From contig NZ_CP086107.1 of assembly GCF_016765655.2 (NCBI RefSeq), positions 310,001 through 374,000 on the forward strand: DNA of 64,000 nt. Direction: 5' to 3'. Positions 43,974 through 53,172 of the stretch are shown piece by piece (position 1 is the stretch's first letter; each line of letters opens with the position of its first letter). The notes beneath the pieces were generated by a model, which saw only the letters and a program-made list of their open reading frames with translations, was not told the origin of the DNA and made no database searches. Both the position numbers and the translations under genes were made by a program. Source of the DNA: Skermanella mucosa. GTDB taxonomy: Bacteria > Pseudomonadota > Alphaproteobacteria > Azospirillales > Azospirillaceae.

Positions 43974-44860
43974 CCGAGCCAGTGCTTCCCACCTACAACT
44001 TCGCCTATCTGGACGAGCAGACCAAGCGGATGATCCGGCGCGCGATCCTGAAGGCCATCGCGATCCCCGGTTATCAGGTCCCGTTCGCCTCGCGCGAGAT
44101 GCCGATGCCCTATGGCTGGGGCACCGGCGGGGTCCAGGTCACGGCAGCGATCCTGGGACCGGACGATGTCCTGAAGGTGATCGACCAGGGCGCCGACGAC
44201 ACCACCAACGCCGTGTCGATCCGCGCGTTCTTCGCCCGGACCTCCGGCATCCGGACGACCACCCGCACCTCGGAGGCGACGATCATCCAGACCCGCCACC
44301 GGGTCCCGGAAACGCCGCTGCGGGCAGGCCAGACCATCGTCTTCCAGGTCCCGATCCCGGAGCCGCTGCGCTTCCTGGAACCGCGCGAGACGGAGACGCG
44401 GGTGATGCACGCGCTTGAGGAATACGGGCTGGTCCACGTCAAGCTGTACGAGGACATCGCGACCCACGGCCATATCTCGACCGCCTACGCCTATCCGGTC
44501 AAGGTCGAGGGGCGCTACGTGATGGACCCGTCGCCGATCCCCAAGTTCGACAATCCCAAGCTCGACCGGTCGCCGGCGCTCCAGCTCTTCGGGGCCGGGC
44601 GGGAACAGCGCATCTACGCGCTGCCACCCCACACCAGCGTCGTCAGCCTGGATTTCGAGGATCACCCGTTCCGGGTCGAAAGCTTCGACAACCCCTGCGC
44701 CCTGTGCGGCGGCACCGGCGTCTACCTGGACGAGATCGTGACCGACGACCGGGGCGGACGGATGTTCGTCTGCTCCGACACCGACCACTGCGAAGCCCGC
44801 CGGGCCGGCGGACATGCCGGGACCGGACTGCCGGTGACTTCGGCCGGAGAGACGCCGTGA
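43970..44860 (+). CDS. phnJ: C-P lyase radical-SAM subunit PhnJ
   Basis: The 296-residue catalytic subunit that cleaves the carbon-phosphorus bond. The iron-sulphur cysteines have the PhnJ spacing CX2CX21CX5C: Cys243, Cys246, Cys268 and Cys274. The N-terminal Gly34 in IPGYQVPFASREMPMPYGWGTGG corresponds to the glycyl-radical region. All residues needed for activity appear intact. It overlaps phnK by one base. Confidence 0.94.
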   Translation: MTEPVLPTYNFAYLDEQTKRMIRRAILKAIAIPGYQVPFASREMPMPYGWGTGGVQVTAAILGPDDVLKVIDQGADDTTNAVSIRAFFARTSGIRTTTRTSEATIIQTRHRVPETPLRAGQTIVFQVPIPEPLRFLEPRETETRVMHALEEYGLVHVKLYEDIATHGHISTAYAYPVKVEGRYVMDPSPIPKFDNPKLDRSPALQLFGAGREQRIYALPPHTSVVSLDFEDHPFRVESFDNPCALCGGTGVYLDEIVTDDRGGRMFVCSDTDHCEARRAGGHAGTGLPVTSAGETP

Positions 44861-45633
44861 TGGAAGGCCCTATCCTCGAAGTTCGGGACTTGACCAAGGA
44901 CCATGGCGGCGGCCGGGGCTGCCGGGATGTCTCGTTCGACCTGTGGCCCGGCGAGGTGCTGGCGGTGGTCGGCGAGTCCGGGTCCGGCAAGACGACCCTA
45001 CTGAACTGCGTTTCGGCCCGGCTGGAGCGCTTTTCCGGGTCGGTCCGGTATCGGATGCGCGACGGCGCGTTGCGCGACCTCGCCGAGCTGACCGAGGCCG
45101 AGCGCCGCTTCCTGATGCGGACCGACTGGGGCTTCGTCCACCAGAACCCGGCGGACGGCCTGCGCATGCGCGTGTCGGCCGGCGCGAACGTGGGCGAGCG
45201 GCTGATGGCGGTCGGCCAGCGGCACTACGGCGCCATCCGCGATACCGCCACCGACTGGCTGGAGCGGGTGGAGATCGAGGCCGGGCGGATCGACGACCGG
45301 CCCACCGGCTTCTCCGGCGGCATGCGCCAGCGCCTCCAGATCGCTCGCAACCTGGTGACCCACCCGCGCCTGATGTTCATGGACGAGCCGACCGGCGGCC
45401 TCGACGTCTCGGTCCAGGCGCGGGTGCTCGACCTGCTGCGCCGGCTGGTGTCCGACATGGGCCTCGCCGTCGTGATCGTCACCCATGACCTGGCCGTCGC
45501 CCGGCTGCTGTCGCAGCGCATGATCGTGATGAAGGACGGACGGGTGATCGAGCACGGCCTGACCGACCGGGTGCTGGACGATCCGCACCACGCCTATACC
45601 CAGCTTCTCGTCGCCTCGATCCCGGAGTCCTGA
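44860..45633 (+). CDS. phnK: C-P lyase ATP-binding subunit PhnK
   Basis: A 257-residue ABC-type ATPase that docks on the PhnGHIJ core. Walker A GESGSGKTT, signature FSGGMRQRLQIA, Walker B LMFMDEPTGGLD. The ATG at 44860 overlaps phnJ by one base. Confidence 0.92.
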   Translation: MEGPILEVRDLTKDHGGGRGCRDVSFDLWPGEVLAVVGESGSGKTTLLNCVSARLERFSGSVRYRMRDGALRDLAELTEAERRFLMRTDWGFVHQNPADGLRMRVSAGANVGERLMAVGQRHYGAIRDTATDWLERVEIEAGRIDDRPTGFSGGMRQRLQIARNLVTHPRLMFMDEPTGGLDVSVQARVLDLLRRLVSDMGLAVVIVTHDLAVARLLSQRMIVMKDGRVIEHGLTDRVLDDPHHAYTQLLVASIPES

Positions 45634-45635
45634 CC

Positions 45636-46382
45636 ATGCCGTTCGAATCTTTCGGGGACAGCGGCCGGGCGCGGCCGGTCGTCCTGCGGGTGACAGGTGT
45701 CGCCAAGTCGTTCACCATGCATCTGCGCGGCGGCCTCCGCCTTCCCGTGGTCCGGGACGTCTCGTTCGAGCTCGCCGCCGGCGAATGCGCCGTGCTGGGC
45801 GGGCCGTCGGGCGTCGGCAAGTCCTCGATCCTCCGCATGGTCTACGGCAACTACGCTGTGGATGCCGGCGAGATCCTGGTCCGGTCGAGCGCCGGCGGTG
45901 GCTTCGTCGATCTCGCGGCGGGCGATGCGCGCACAGTCCTGGGCCTGCGGCTCAACGAGATCGGCTATGTCAGCCAGTTCCTGCGGGCGGTGCCGCGCGT
46001 TTCGGCCCTCGACGTGGTGGCCGAGCCCCTGACGTCGCGCGGCGTGCCGCCGGACGAGGCCCGCCTGCGGGCGGCCGGGTTGCTGGGTCGGCTCAACCTG
46101 CCGCCTGCCCTGTGCGACCTGCCGCCGGCCACCTTCTCCGGCGGCGAGAAGCAGCGGGTCAACATTGCCCGAGGCTTCATCACCGATCACCCGATCCTGC
46201 TGCTGGACGAGCCGACGGCGTCGCTGGACGACGCCAACCGCGCCGTCGTCACCGCCATGATCCGCGAGAAGCAGGCGGCGGGAACGGCGATCCTCGGCAT
46301 CTTCCACGACGAGGCGGTCCGCGCCGAAGTCGCCACCCGCGTCATCGACGTATCCAGCTTTTCCGCCCGGAGGGCAGCATGA
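45636..46382 (+). CDS. phnL: C-P lyase ATP-binding subunit PhnL
   Basis: A 248-residue ABC-type ATPase. Walker A GGPSGVGKSS, signature FSGGEKQRVNIARG, Walker B LLLDEPTASLD. It lies 2 bp after phnK and overlaps phnC as ATGA. Confidence 0.92.
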   Translation: MPFESFGDSGRARPVVLRVTGVAKSFTMHLRGGLRLPVVRDVSFELAAGECAVLGGPSGVGKSSILRMVYGNYAVDAGEILVRSSAGGGFVDLAAGDARTVLGLRLNEIGYVSQFLRAVPRVSALDVVAEPLTSRGVPPDEARLRAAGLLGRLNLPPALCDLPPATFSGGEKQRVNIARGFITDHPILLLDEPTASLDDANRAVVTAMIREKQAAGTAILGIFHDEAVRAEVATRVIDVSSFSARRAA

Positions 46383-47305
46383 CGACCTGGACGAACAGTT
46401 TCGACGGCGCCGGAGACGGGGCAGACTCCCACGGATACCAGCGATCCGGGCATGCCGCCCGGTCCCAACAGCCCGGCCAGGGGGATCCGGCCGCCGTCAG
46501 CGTGCGCGGTCTGTCGAAGAGCTACGGCAGGACCAAGGCTCTCCGCGATGTCGCCGTGACGATCCGGCCCGGCGAGATGGTGGCGCTGATCGGCGCGTCC
46601 GGTTCCGGCAAGAGCACGCTGATCCGGCACATCGCCGGGCTGGAGATCGCCGACCCCGGACAGGGCCGCATCGAGGTGTTCGGCGGCCTTGTCCAGCACG
46701 ACGGCAGGTTCGGGCCGCAGGCCCGCGCGATCCGCCGCGACGTCGCCGTGATCTTCCAGCAATTCAACCTGGTCGGCCGGCTGTCGGTGATGACCAACGT
46801 GATGATCGGTCATCTCGGCCGCGTCCCCGGCTGGCGCGGCACCCTGGGCCTGTTCACCCGGCCCGAGCGGGACGCGGCGCGCGGGGCGCTTGCCCGCGTC
46901 GGCATCCCGCAGGTCTGCCATCAGCGCGCCTCGACCCTGTCGGGCGGTCAGCAGCAGCGCGCGGCGATCGCCCGCACGCTGGTCCAGCGATCGAAGATCC
47001 TGATCGCGGACGAACCGATATCGGCGCTCGATCCGGCGTCGGCCCGGCGCGTGATGAACATCCTGGCGCAGATCAACCGCGAGGACGGGATCAGCATCCT
47101 CGTCTCGCTCCATCAGGTCGAGTACGCGCGCCGCTACTGTCCCCGGACGATCGCCATGCGCGACGGCAGGATCGTCTATGACGGCCCGTCCACCGCACTG
47201 ACCAACGCCTTCCTGTCCGACCTCTACGGGGAATCCTCGGAAGAGCTGGTCCTGTTCGACGACCCGGCGGACGCCATGCCGCCCGGCAAGACCGCCCTGG
47301 CCTGA
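46379..47305 (+). CDS. phnC: Phosphonate ABC transporter ATP-binding protein PhnC
   Basis: A 308-residue ATPase of the PhnCDE phosphonate importer. Walker A GASGSGKST, Q-loop IFQQFNLVGRLSVMTNV, signature LSGGQQQRAAIART, Walker B ILIADEPISALDP. A linker of about 40 residues rich in Gly, Ser and Gln precedes the domain and is longer than in E. coli; the ATG at 46379 overlaps phnL. Confidence 0.92.
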   Translation: MTTWTNSFDGAGDGADSHGYQRSGHAARSQQPGQGDPAAVSVRGLSKSYGRTKALRDVAVTIRPGEMVALIGASGSGKSTLIRHIAGLEIADPGQGRIEVFGGLVQHDGRFGPQARAIRRDVAVIFQQFNLVGRLSVMTNVMIGHLGRVPGWRGTLGLFTRPERDAARGALARVGIPQVCHQRASTLSGGQQQRAAIARTLVQRSKILIADEPISALDPASARRVMNILAQINREDGISILVSLHQVEYARRYCPRTIAMRDGRIVYDGPSTALTNAFLSDLYGESSEELVLFDDPADAMPPGKTALA

Positions 47306-47364
47306 TCCCTGATCCCCGACCACGGACTCGATTACCGAAATTCACCGGAAACCGGAGAACAACG

Positions 47365-48390
47365 ATGAGCATCAACCACCGCGGCATCAGGGCGCTCCCG
47401 CTCGCAGCCCTTCTCGCAACCACCGTAGCTGCCGCCGCCGTCACGAGCGGTGCGGCACACGCTGCGGAAGCGATCAACTTCGGCATCATCTCGACCGAGT
47501 CCCAGTCGAACCTGCGCAAGGCCTGGGAACCGCTGCTGGCCGACATGACCAGGCGGACGGGGCTGGAGGTCAAGCCGTTCTTCGCGTCCGACTATGCGGG
47601 CGTGATCGAAGGCATGCGCTTCGGCAAGGTCCAGGTGGCGTGGTACGGCAACAAGTCGGCGATGGAGGCGGTCGACCGGGCCGACGGCGAGGTCTTCGCG
47701 CAGTCGGTCGACGTCTCCGGCAATCCCGGATACTGGTCGATCGTCGTGACGCCGAAGAACTCCGCGCTCAACAGCCTCGACGACCTGCTCACATGCGACA
47801 AGTCGCTCAATTTCGGGATCGGCGATCCCAACTCTACTTCGGGCTATCTGGTGCCGATGACCTTCATCTTCGCCGCGAAGAAGATCGATCCCAAGCAGTG
47901 CTTCCAGCGCGTCGTCAACGCCAACCACGAAACGAACCTGATGGCCGCGGCCAACGGACAGGTCGATGCCTCCGTGGCCAATACCGAGTCCCTGGCCTCG
48001 ATCGAGAAGAACAATCCGACCGCCTTCCAGAAGATCAAGGTGATCTGGAAGTCGCCGCTGATCCCCGCCGACCCGCTGGTCTGGCGCAAGGACCTGAGCG
48101 CCGACGCCAAGGAGAAGATCAAGACGTTCTTCCTGACCTATGGAACCGACAAATCGACGGGCGATGTCGCGGCCGAGAAGAAGGTGCTTCGGGACCTGGC
48201 CTGGGCGCCGTTCCGCGCCTCGACCGACGATCAGCTCCTGCCGATCCGCGTCATGGAGCTGACCCGCAGGATCGCCCAGGTCGAGGCCGACCAGGGCATG
48301 GCGGCCGACGCCAAGGCGGCGGAGCTGTCCAGGCTGAACGCGGAGAAGGCCGGTTATGAAAGCCGGATGGCCGCCGGGCAGCAGGGCTGA
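47365..48390 (+). CDS. phnD: Phosphonate ABC transporter substrate-binding protein PhnD
   Basis: A 341-residue periplasmic receptor with a signal peptide of about 34 residues (GAAHA-AEAINFG). It has the PhnD patterns FGIISTESQSNLRKAWEPLL and VQVAWYGNKSAMEAV. The ATG at 47365 follows GGAGAA. Confidence 0.92.
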   Translation: MSINHRGIRALPLAALLATTVAAAAVTSGAAHAAEAINFGIISTESQSNLRKAWEPLLADMTRRTGLEVKPFFASDYAGVIEGMRFGKVQVAWYGNKSAMEAVDRADGEVFAQSVDVSGNPGYWSIVVTPKNSALNSLDDLLTCDKSLNFGIGDPNSTSGYLVPMTFIFAAKKIDPKQCFQRVVNANHETNLMAAANGQVDASVANTESLASIEKNNPTAFQKIKVIWKSPLIPADPLVWRKDLSADAKEKIKTFFLTYGTDKSTGDVAAEKKVLRDLAWAPFRASTDDQLLPIRVMELTRRIAQVEADQGMAADAKAAELSRLNAEKAGYESRMAAGQQG

Positions 48391-48435
48391 CGGACAAGTC
48401 CGGCGCATCCGGAGCAGGACGTGAAAGAGGTTAGC

Positions 48436-49254
48436 ATGAGCAACGCCGCTCGAGACGAAGACCGCGCCGGCATGCCCGACGCCGTCCGCCGCGACTGGAG
48501 CCGGGCGGTATCCGGCCCGCTGCTGTGGCTCGCCCTTGCGGGGATCCTGCTCTGGAGCTGGGCGCCGGCCGAGATGGGGCGGTGGACCTACCTGTTCACC
48601 GATGCCGGGAACATGGCGGAATACGCCTCCGGCTTCGCCCGCCCCGATTTCTCGGAATGGCGCTATTACGTCGAGGAGATGGTGATAACCATCCAGATCG
48701 CGGTCTGGGGCACCTTCCTGGCGATCGTGTTCGCCATCCCCTTCGGCATCCTGTCGGCCCACAACATGAGCCGCTGGTACGTCCTGCAACCGGTGCGCCG
48801 GCTGATGGACCTGTTCCGCGCCATCCACGAGATCGTCTTCGCCGTGCTGTTCGTCGTGGCGGTCGGGCTTGGACCGTTCGCCGGCGTGATGGCGCTGTTC
48901 GTCCACACCACGGGCGTCCTGGCGAAGCTGTTCTCCGAAGCGGTCGAGGCGATCGACCCGCGCCCCGTGGAGGCTATCCGGACGACGGGGGCCTCGAAGC
49001 TCCAGGAAATCGTCTACGGCGTGATCCCCCAGGTCCTCCCTTTGTGGATCTCGTTCTCGCTCTACCGCTTCGAATCCAACGTCCGCTCGGCCACGGTGCT
49101 CGGCATCATCGGCGCCGGCGGCATCGGACAGGTGATGTTCGAGACCATCCGAGGCTTCTACTATCCCCAGGCGGCGGCGATCCTGGCCATCGTGATCGTG
49201 ACGGTGTCGCTGACCGACATCCTGTCGCAGCAGATCCGCAAGCTGGTGATCTGA
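48436..49254 (+). CDS. phnE: Phosphonate ABC transporter permease PhnE
   Basis: A 272-residue inner-membrane permease with about six helices and the PhnE signature [16 protein letters not shown] take the ATG at 48436, spaced well after AAAGAGG; a GTG at 48421 is an alternative. A single permease gene suggests a homodimer. Confidence 0.9.
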   Translation: MSNAARDEDRAGMPDAVRRDWSRAVSGPLLWLALAGILLWSWAPAEMGRWTYLFTDAGNMAEYASGFARPDFSEWRYYVEEMVITIQIAVWGTFLAIVFAIPFGILSAHNMSRWYVLQPVRRLMDLFRAIHEIVFAVLFVVAVGLGPFAGVMALFVHTTGVLAKLFSEAVEAIDPRPVEAIRTTGASKLQEIVYGVIPQVLPLWISFSLYRFESNVRSATVLGIIGAGGIGQVMFETIRGFYYPQAAAILAIVIVTVSLTDILSQQIRKLVI

Positions 49255-49309
49255 CCGCCATCCCCCCTCCCGGAAAGCAGCCGGTGAAGACACCGGCGAA
49301 CGAGGCGAC

Positions 49310-50476
49310 ATGTCCCACGGACAGCCAGAAGAACAGATTTTCCGGAACGCCCGGATCGTCCTGCGCGACGAGGTCGTGACCGGTTCGGTGCGTCTGCGCC
49401 GCGGCTGGATCGAGGAGATATGCCCAGGTCCCATCGCCACCGGCCATCATCGGGCCGGCGAGGACCTGGACGGCGATTTCCTGATCCCCGGCCTGGTCGA
49501 ATTGCACACCGACCATATCGAGGGACACTTCCTGCCGCGACCGAGGGTGCGCTGGAACATGACCGCCGCCGTGCAGGCCCATGACAACCAGATCGCGGCG
49601 TCCGGCATAACCACCGTGTTCGACGCGCTCCGCGTCGGCGAGGACGAGAATGCCGATTTTACCCCGGCCGACGTCGGCGGTCTGGCCCGGACGATTTCCG
49701 ACTGCGTCGCGGAAGGACGCCTGCGCGCCGATCATTTCCTCCATATCCGCTGCGAGGTGTCCTCTCCCGACGTGATCGACGGTTTCGAGCGGATCGGCGA
49801 CAATCCGCTGATCCGTCTCGCGTCGCTGATGGACCATGCGCCGGGCCAGCGGCAATTCGTCGATCCCACCGCCTACAAGACCTATTATCAGCGCAAGATG
49901 AAGCTCGGCGACGCCGAGTTCGCCGAGTTCTCGCGCCGGCGGCTGGCGGAATCCGAGGAGAATGCCGATCGGAACCGGATCGTCCTGGCGGCGCGCTGCC
50001 ACGCGGCCGGCATCAGCGTCGCGTCCCACGACGACGCGACCGCCGACCATGTCGCCGAGGCCGTCCGGCTCGGCATCTCCCTGGCCGAGTTTCCGACCAC
50101 GGTCGAGGCCGCCGGGCTCAGTCATGCCGCCGGGCTCAAGGTCCTGATGGGAGCGCCCAACATCGTCCGGGGAGGATCGCATTCCGGCAATATCGGCGCC
50201 GCCGAGCTGCTCGCCGCCGGCGTCCTCGACATCCTGTCGTCGGATTACGTGCCCTTCGGCCTGGTGCAGGCGGCATTCCAGCTCGCCGACGAGGGACTGG
50301 CCGATTTGCCCCGCGCGATCCGTCTGGTCTCGACCAACCCCGCCGAGGCCACAAGGCTGGCGGACCGGGGCGAGATCGCGGCGGGCCGCCGGGGCGACCT
50401 CGTGAGGGTCGCGGCCGTTCCGGGCAAGCCGCCGATCGTCCGGTGCGTCTGGCGGACGGGAAACCGGGTCGCCTGA
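49310..50476 (+). CDS. phnM: Alpha-D-ribose 1-methylphosphonate 5-triphosphate diphosphatase PhnM
   Basis: A 388-residue amidohydrolase-fold enzyme that removes diphosphate from the phosphonate-ribosyl triphosphate before PhnJ acts. The metal ligands LHTDHIEGHF and the late SSDYVPFGLVQAAF are as in PhnM. Last gene of the operon; phnN, phnP and phnO are not here. Confidence 0.92.
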   Translation: MSHGQPEEQIFRNARIVLRDEVVTGSVRLRRGWIEEICPGPIATGHHRAGEDLDGDFLIPGLVELHTDHIEGHFLPRPRVRWNMTAAVQAHDNQIAASGITTVFDALRVGEDENADFTPADVGGLARTISDCVAEGRLRADHFLHIRCEVSSPDVIDGFERIGDNPLIRLASLMDHAPGQRQFVDPTAYKTYYQRKMKLGDAEFAEFSRRRLAESEENADRNRIVLAARCHAAGISVASHDDATADHVAEAVRLGISLAEFPTTVEAAGLSHAAGLKVLMGAPNIVRGGSHSGNIGAAELLAAGVLDILSSDYVPFGLVQAAFQLADEGLADLPRAIRLVSTNPAEATRLADRGEIAAGRRGDLVRVAAVPGKPPIVRCVWRTGNRVA

Positions 50477-50516
50477 CGGACGGTCCGATCGCCCTGCCGG
50501 AAATCCAAGCGAAATG

Positions 50517-51230
50517 TCAGCGGTCGTGGAATCGGGTGAAGGCGGCGACCGGCTCACGCTCCGCGGCCAACCGATTGGTCGGCTCGTCGGGATCGGCGAC
50601 ACCGAGCGCCATGCCGCACAGCACGAGTTCGGTGTCGGGGATCCCGAGCTGGCGGCGGAGCACGGCGGGATAGTTGGCGAGTGCCGCCTGTGGGCACGTG
50701 TCGAGCCCATGCCCGCGCGCCGCTATCATGATGTTCTGCAGGAACGTCCCGAAGTCGAGCCAACTCCCCTGGCCGAGGTCCCGGTCGATGGTGAAGATCA
50801 TCCCGACCGGCGCGCCGAAGAAGGCGTAGTTTCGGCCGCGCTGGCGCGCCGACCCTTCGCGGTCGCCCCTGGCCACCCCGGCGAGGGCGAACAGGTTCCA
50901 GCCGAGCGCGCGGCGCCTGTCCAGATAGGGTGCCCGCCAGTCGCGTGGGTAATAGTCGTATTCCCGAGCCTCCGGGGCTCCGCTCTCATGGAGGCCGATC
51001 AGTTCCGCCTTCACGCGCTCCAATGCCGGTCCCGACAGCACATGCACCTTCCAGGGCTGCATGTTGCTGCCGCTCGGCGCGCGGCTGGCCACTTCCAGGA
51101 GCCGTTCGACCATCTCGCGGCCGACCGGCGTCGGAAGGAAGCCGCGCACGCTACGCCGGCTGACGATCGCCGTCTCAACCGCCGCCCGCATGATCTCCGG
51201 ATCGATATCCCGCATATTCCGTACCGTCAT
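50517..51230 (-). CDS. Nitroreductase family protein
   Basis: A 237-residue FMN-dependent oxidoreductase: RRSVRGF near the start, RAPSGSNMQPWKVHVL for flavin and substrate binding, and the late ANYPAVLRRQLGIPDTELVLCGMALG. The ATG at 51230 or at 51215 is the start; neither has a strong ribosome-binding site. Relatives reduce nitroarenes or quinones; role here unknown. Confidence 0.85.
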   Translation of the reverse strand: MTVRNMRDIDPEIMRAAVETAIVSRRSVRGFLPTPVGREMVERLLEVASRAPSGSNMQPWKVHVLSGPALERVKAELIGLHESGAPEAREYDYYPRDWRAPYLDRRRALGWNLFALAGVARGDREGSARQRGRNYAFFGAPVGMIFTIDRDLGQGSWLDFGTFLQNIMIAARGHGLDTCPQAALANYPAVLRRQLGIPDTELVLCGMALGVADPDEPTNRLAAEREPVAAFTRFHDR

Positions 51231-51373
51231 TGCGAAAAGTCCCCCGAGTGATGCCACCAGAACCAGCATCAGGAGGCTCGCCGCATACCCTGGAAGAGCG
51301 TCGTGGGCAAGCGACAGGGAGGGGGCGGCGCAGACGCTGGTGGGAAACCAGGGCAGCGAGTCATAGGAGCGAG

Positions 51374-52348
51374 TCATAGGGTCGTGCCCGGAGCCCCGCC
51401 GCGATTCCGGCAGCAATCGGATGAGCGGGGGTGCGCGGCGGCGGCTCCCGCCCCCGGGCACTGCCTTCCAGGGAACACTCCGCTTGGCAAGGCGCGGTCG
51501 GTATTTCGGATGTCGGCGGGGTTGCCCATGGCGAACGTCGGATCGCGCGCCTCCCCCGCAGGTTCGGAACGGCGTGACGGTCCGGCGATCAGGTACTCGC
51601 TCAAGCGGTCCGCGAGATAGGCATGACCGGTCCGGCCGCCGAGTGTGACGGAGGGCAACGCCGCGACGGAAGGGATGCCGGCCGCGATGCGCTCGCCTCG
51701 CGACGGCAGCTCCGCGATCCAGCGCGCGCCCCGACCGAAGTTTTCCATCGCTCCTGCGGACAGAACAGCGAGGACGACTGTCGCAGCCGCGGCCATGACC
51801 ATGGACCGATGGGTCGGCAGGCGCTGCCATGGTAAGCGGGGCCGGTTCCCGGCCGTGCCCGCCGCGACGACCTCGTAGACGTCGATCCCCACGGACATGT
51901 TCTTCGCCACCTTGCGTCCGAGAGACCGGAAAGCCCAGTTGGCCGACGGCTCCGCGCTGCGGCGGACGGCATCGCTGACATAGATCGATCCCGGTCTCGC
52001 CATCGATTCCAGCCGCGCCGCGACGTTGACGCTGTTGCCATAGGTATCGTCATTCTCTTCGATGACGTCGCCGACATTGACGCCGATGCGCAGATCGAAA
52101 CGGCAGGACGCCAAGGCCAGCTGGATCTGCTCGGCCGCTTCCAGGGCTTCGTGGGCGCTGGCGAAGGAGGCAAGGAAACCGTCGCCGGTCTGCTTGAAGA
52201 TGCGGCCCTGATTCCGCGCGACCGCCGGGCCGACGATATCGTCGAACAGCGAGCGGAGATCCCGATACGTCGCGGTCTCGTCCCTGGCCATCATACGACT
52301 GAAACCGACGACATCTCCCGCCAGGATCGCTGCAAGCTTGCGCCTCAT
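51374..52348 (-). pseudogene. Class III adenylate cyclase with frameshifted, truncated C-terminus
   Basis: The first 175 residues form a full class III cyclase domain: metal Asp in AGDVVGFSR and GDGFLASF, adenine-binding Lys in RIFKQTGDG, and the Asn/Arg of SVNVAARLES, so catalysis may survive. A membrane helix follows near 185-205. Homologues continue with a TolB-like and TPR region; its start is seen as PSVAALPS...YLADRLSEYLI, then ARDPTFAMGNPADIR, but the family's next block (LEGSVRR) appears only in another frame, as SLEGSAR near 51460. The rest of the TPR region is gone. A damaged gene, possibly still expressing a membrane-anchored cyclase. Confidence 0.7.
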
Positions 52349-53151
52349 GTTCGAAACTCCGGCCGTTCTTCCTCAAGGCTGCCGGAGAATGCCGGCACGG
52401 TCGCATCGATGGGTCGCCGCCGGCGGGCCGCCGGGCAGCGCGCACGGAGGGCTGCGGCCGATGTACGCGCTGACGGGGCGACCGCCCGGCCATTCCGATC
52501 GGTGTCGGGGCGCGCCGGAAGGAAGGTGGGCGTCTCTGGCATGCTGTGGGGATCCATCGGGATCGGCTCCGGACAAAGTTGGCTCGGGAAGTCGGCTCAA
52601 CCCGCCGCTCATGGCGGCATGGCGTCACCGGGCTTTGCGTTGCACGGCCCCCGGGCTGCCGCGGGTTCGGGTCCTTCGGGCGATCCGGAACAGAATCACC
52701 TGCGCCGCGAGGAGACATCCCGGGGTGACCATCGCCAGGGCCGTGGCGTTCACCTCCGCCTGTCGCGCGATCCCTTCGGCGCGTGCCCCCCGGTGCTCGG
52801 AGCCGGGACCGAGGGCTTCGGCGGGAGCGGCGGAGAATATCCTGGGACATGTCATTGTGGCTGGTTCCCGGTTGCGTGCTGAGGAACGGAAGCGCCCGAA
52901 CCCCTGGAACGGTCTGCTTCCGGAAGCGGGAGGGTGTCTCGCGCCATCTCCTCCGCCGCGCCCAGGATCACCCTAACCGCCGCCTGTCGCACTCCTGTGC
53001 CGGGACTGTCCGCCCTTGTATCGAATTGTATCGGCGCTGCGGCCAAAGCCCCGGTTTACAGGGTTCCTGGAATATCTTGATACAATTCCGTCCAGGCATC
53101 TGGCGGCGGACGCAGTATAAGGATGGCTGTGTTCAGCATTCGGGACCGATC
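52349..53151. other. Gene-free stretch of about 800 bp
   Basis: Several open frames exist on both strands but none has a recognisable protein, a good ribosome-binding site, or a consistent start; GC-rich DNA gives such frames by chance. The right end holds the response-regulator promoter and the repeat at 53039-53172. Confidence 0.55.
53016..53032. promoter_or_regulatory. Direct repeats, probable OmpR-family binding site
   Basis: TTGTATC at 53016-53022 and 53026-53032, a 10-bp period, typical of OmpR/PhoB-type dimers. The inverse, GATACAA, recurs at 53079-53085. All lie upstream of the response-regulator gene, so autoregulation is likely. Confidence 0.5.
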
Positions 53152-53172
53152 ATGGACTCCGTGCCCCACATC
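53039..53172. repeat. Diverged dispersed repeat, copy A
   Basis: Shares a 16-bp exact core (GATACAATTCCGTCC with the preceding T) and matching flanks with 59846-59955 on the opposite strand, through GATCATGG-CTCC at the response-regulator start codon. Most of the segment is upstream of that gene. Confidence 0.65.

Noticed and set aside
52151..52882. Overlapping open frames on both strands in the gap before the response regulator
   Set aside because: None has a domain, a good start signal or a consistent frame; they partly lie antisense to the cyclase gene.
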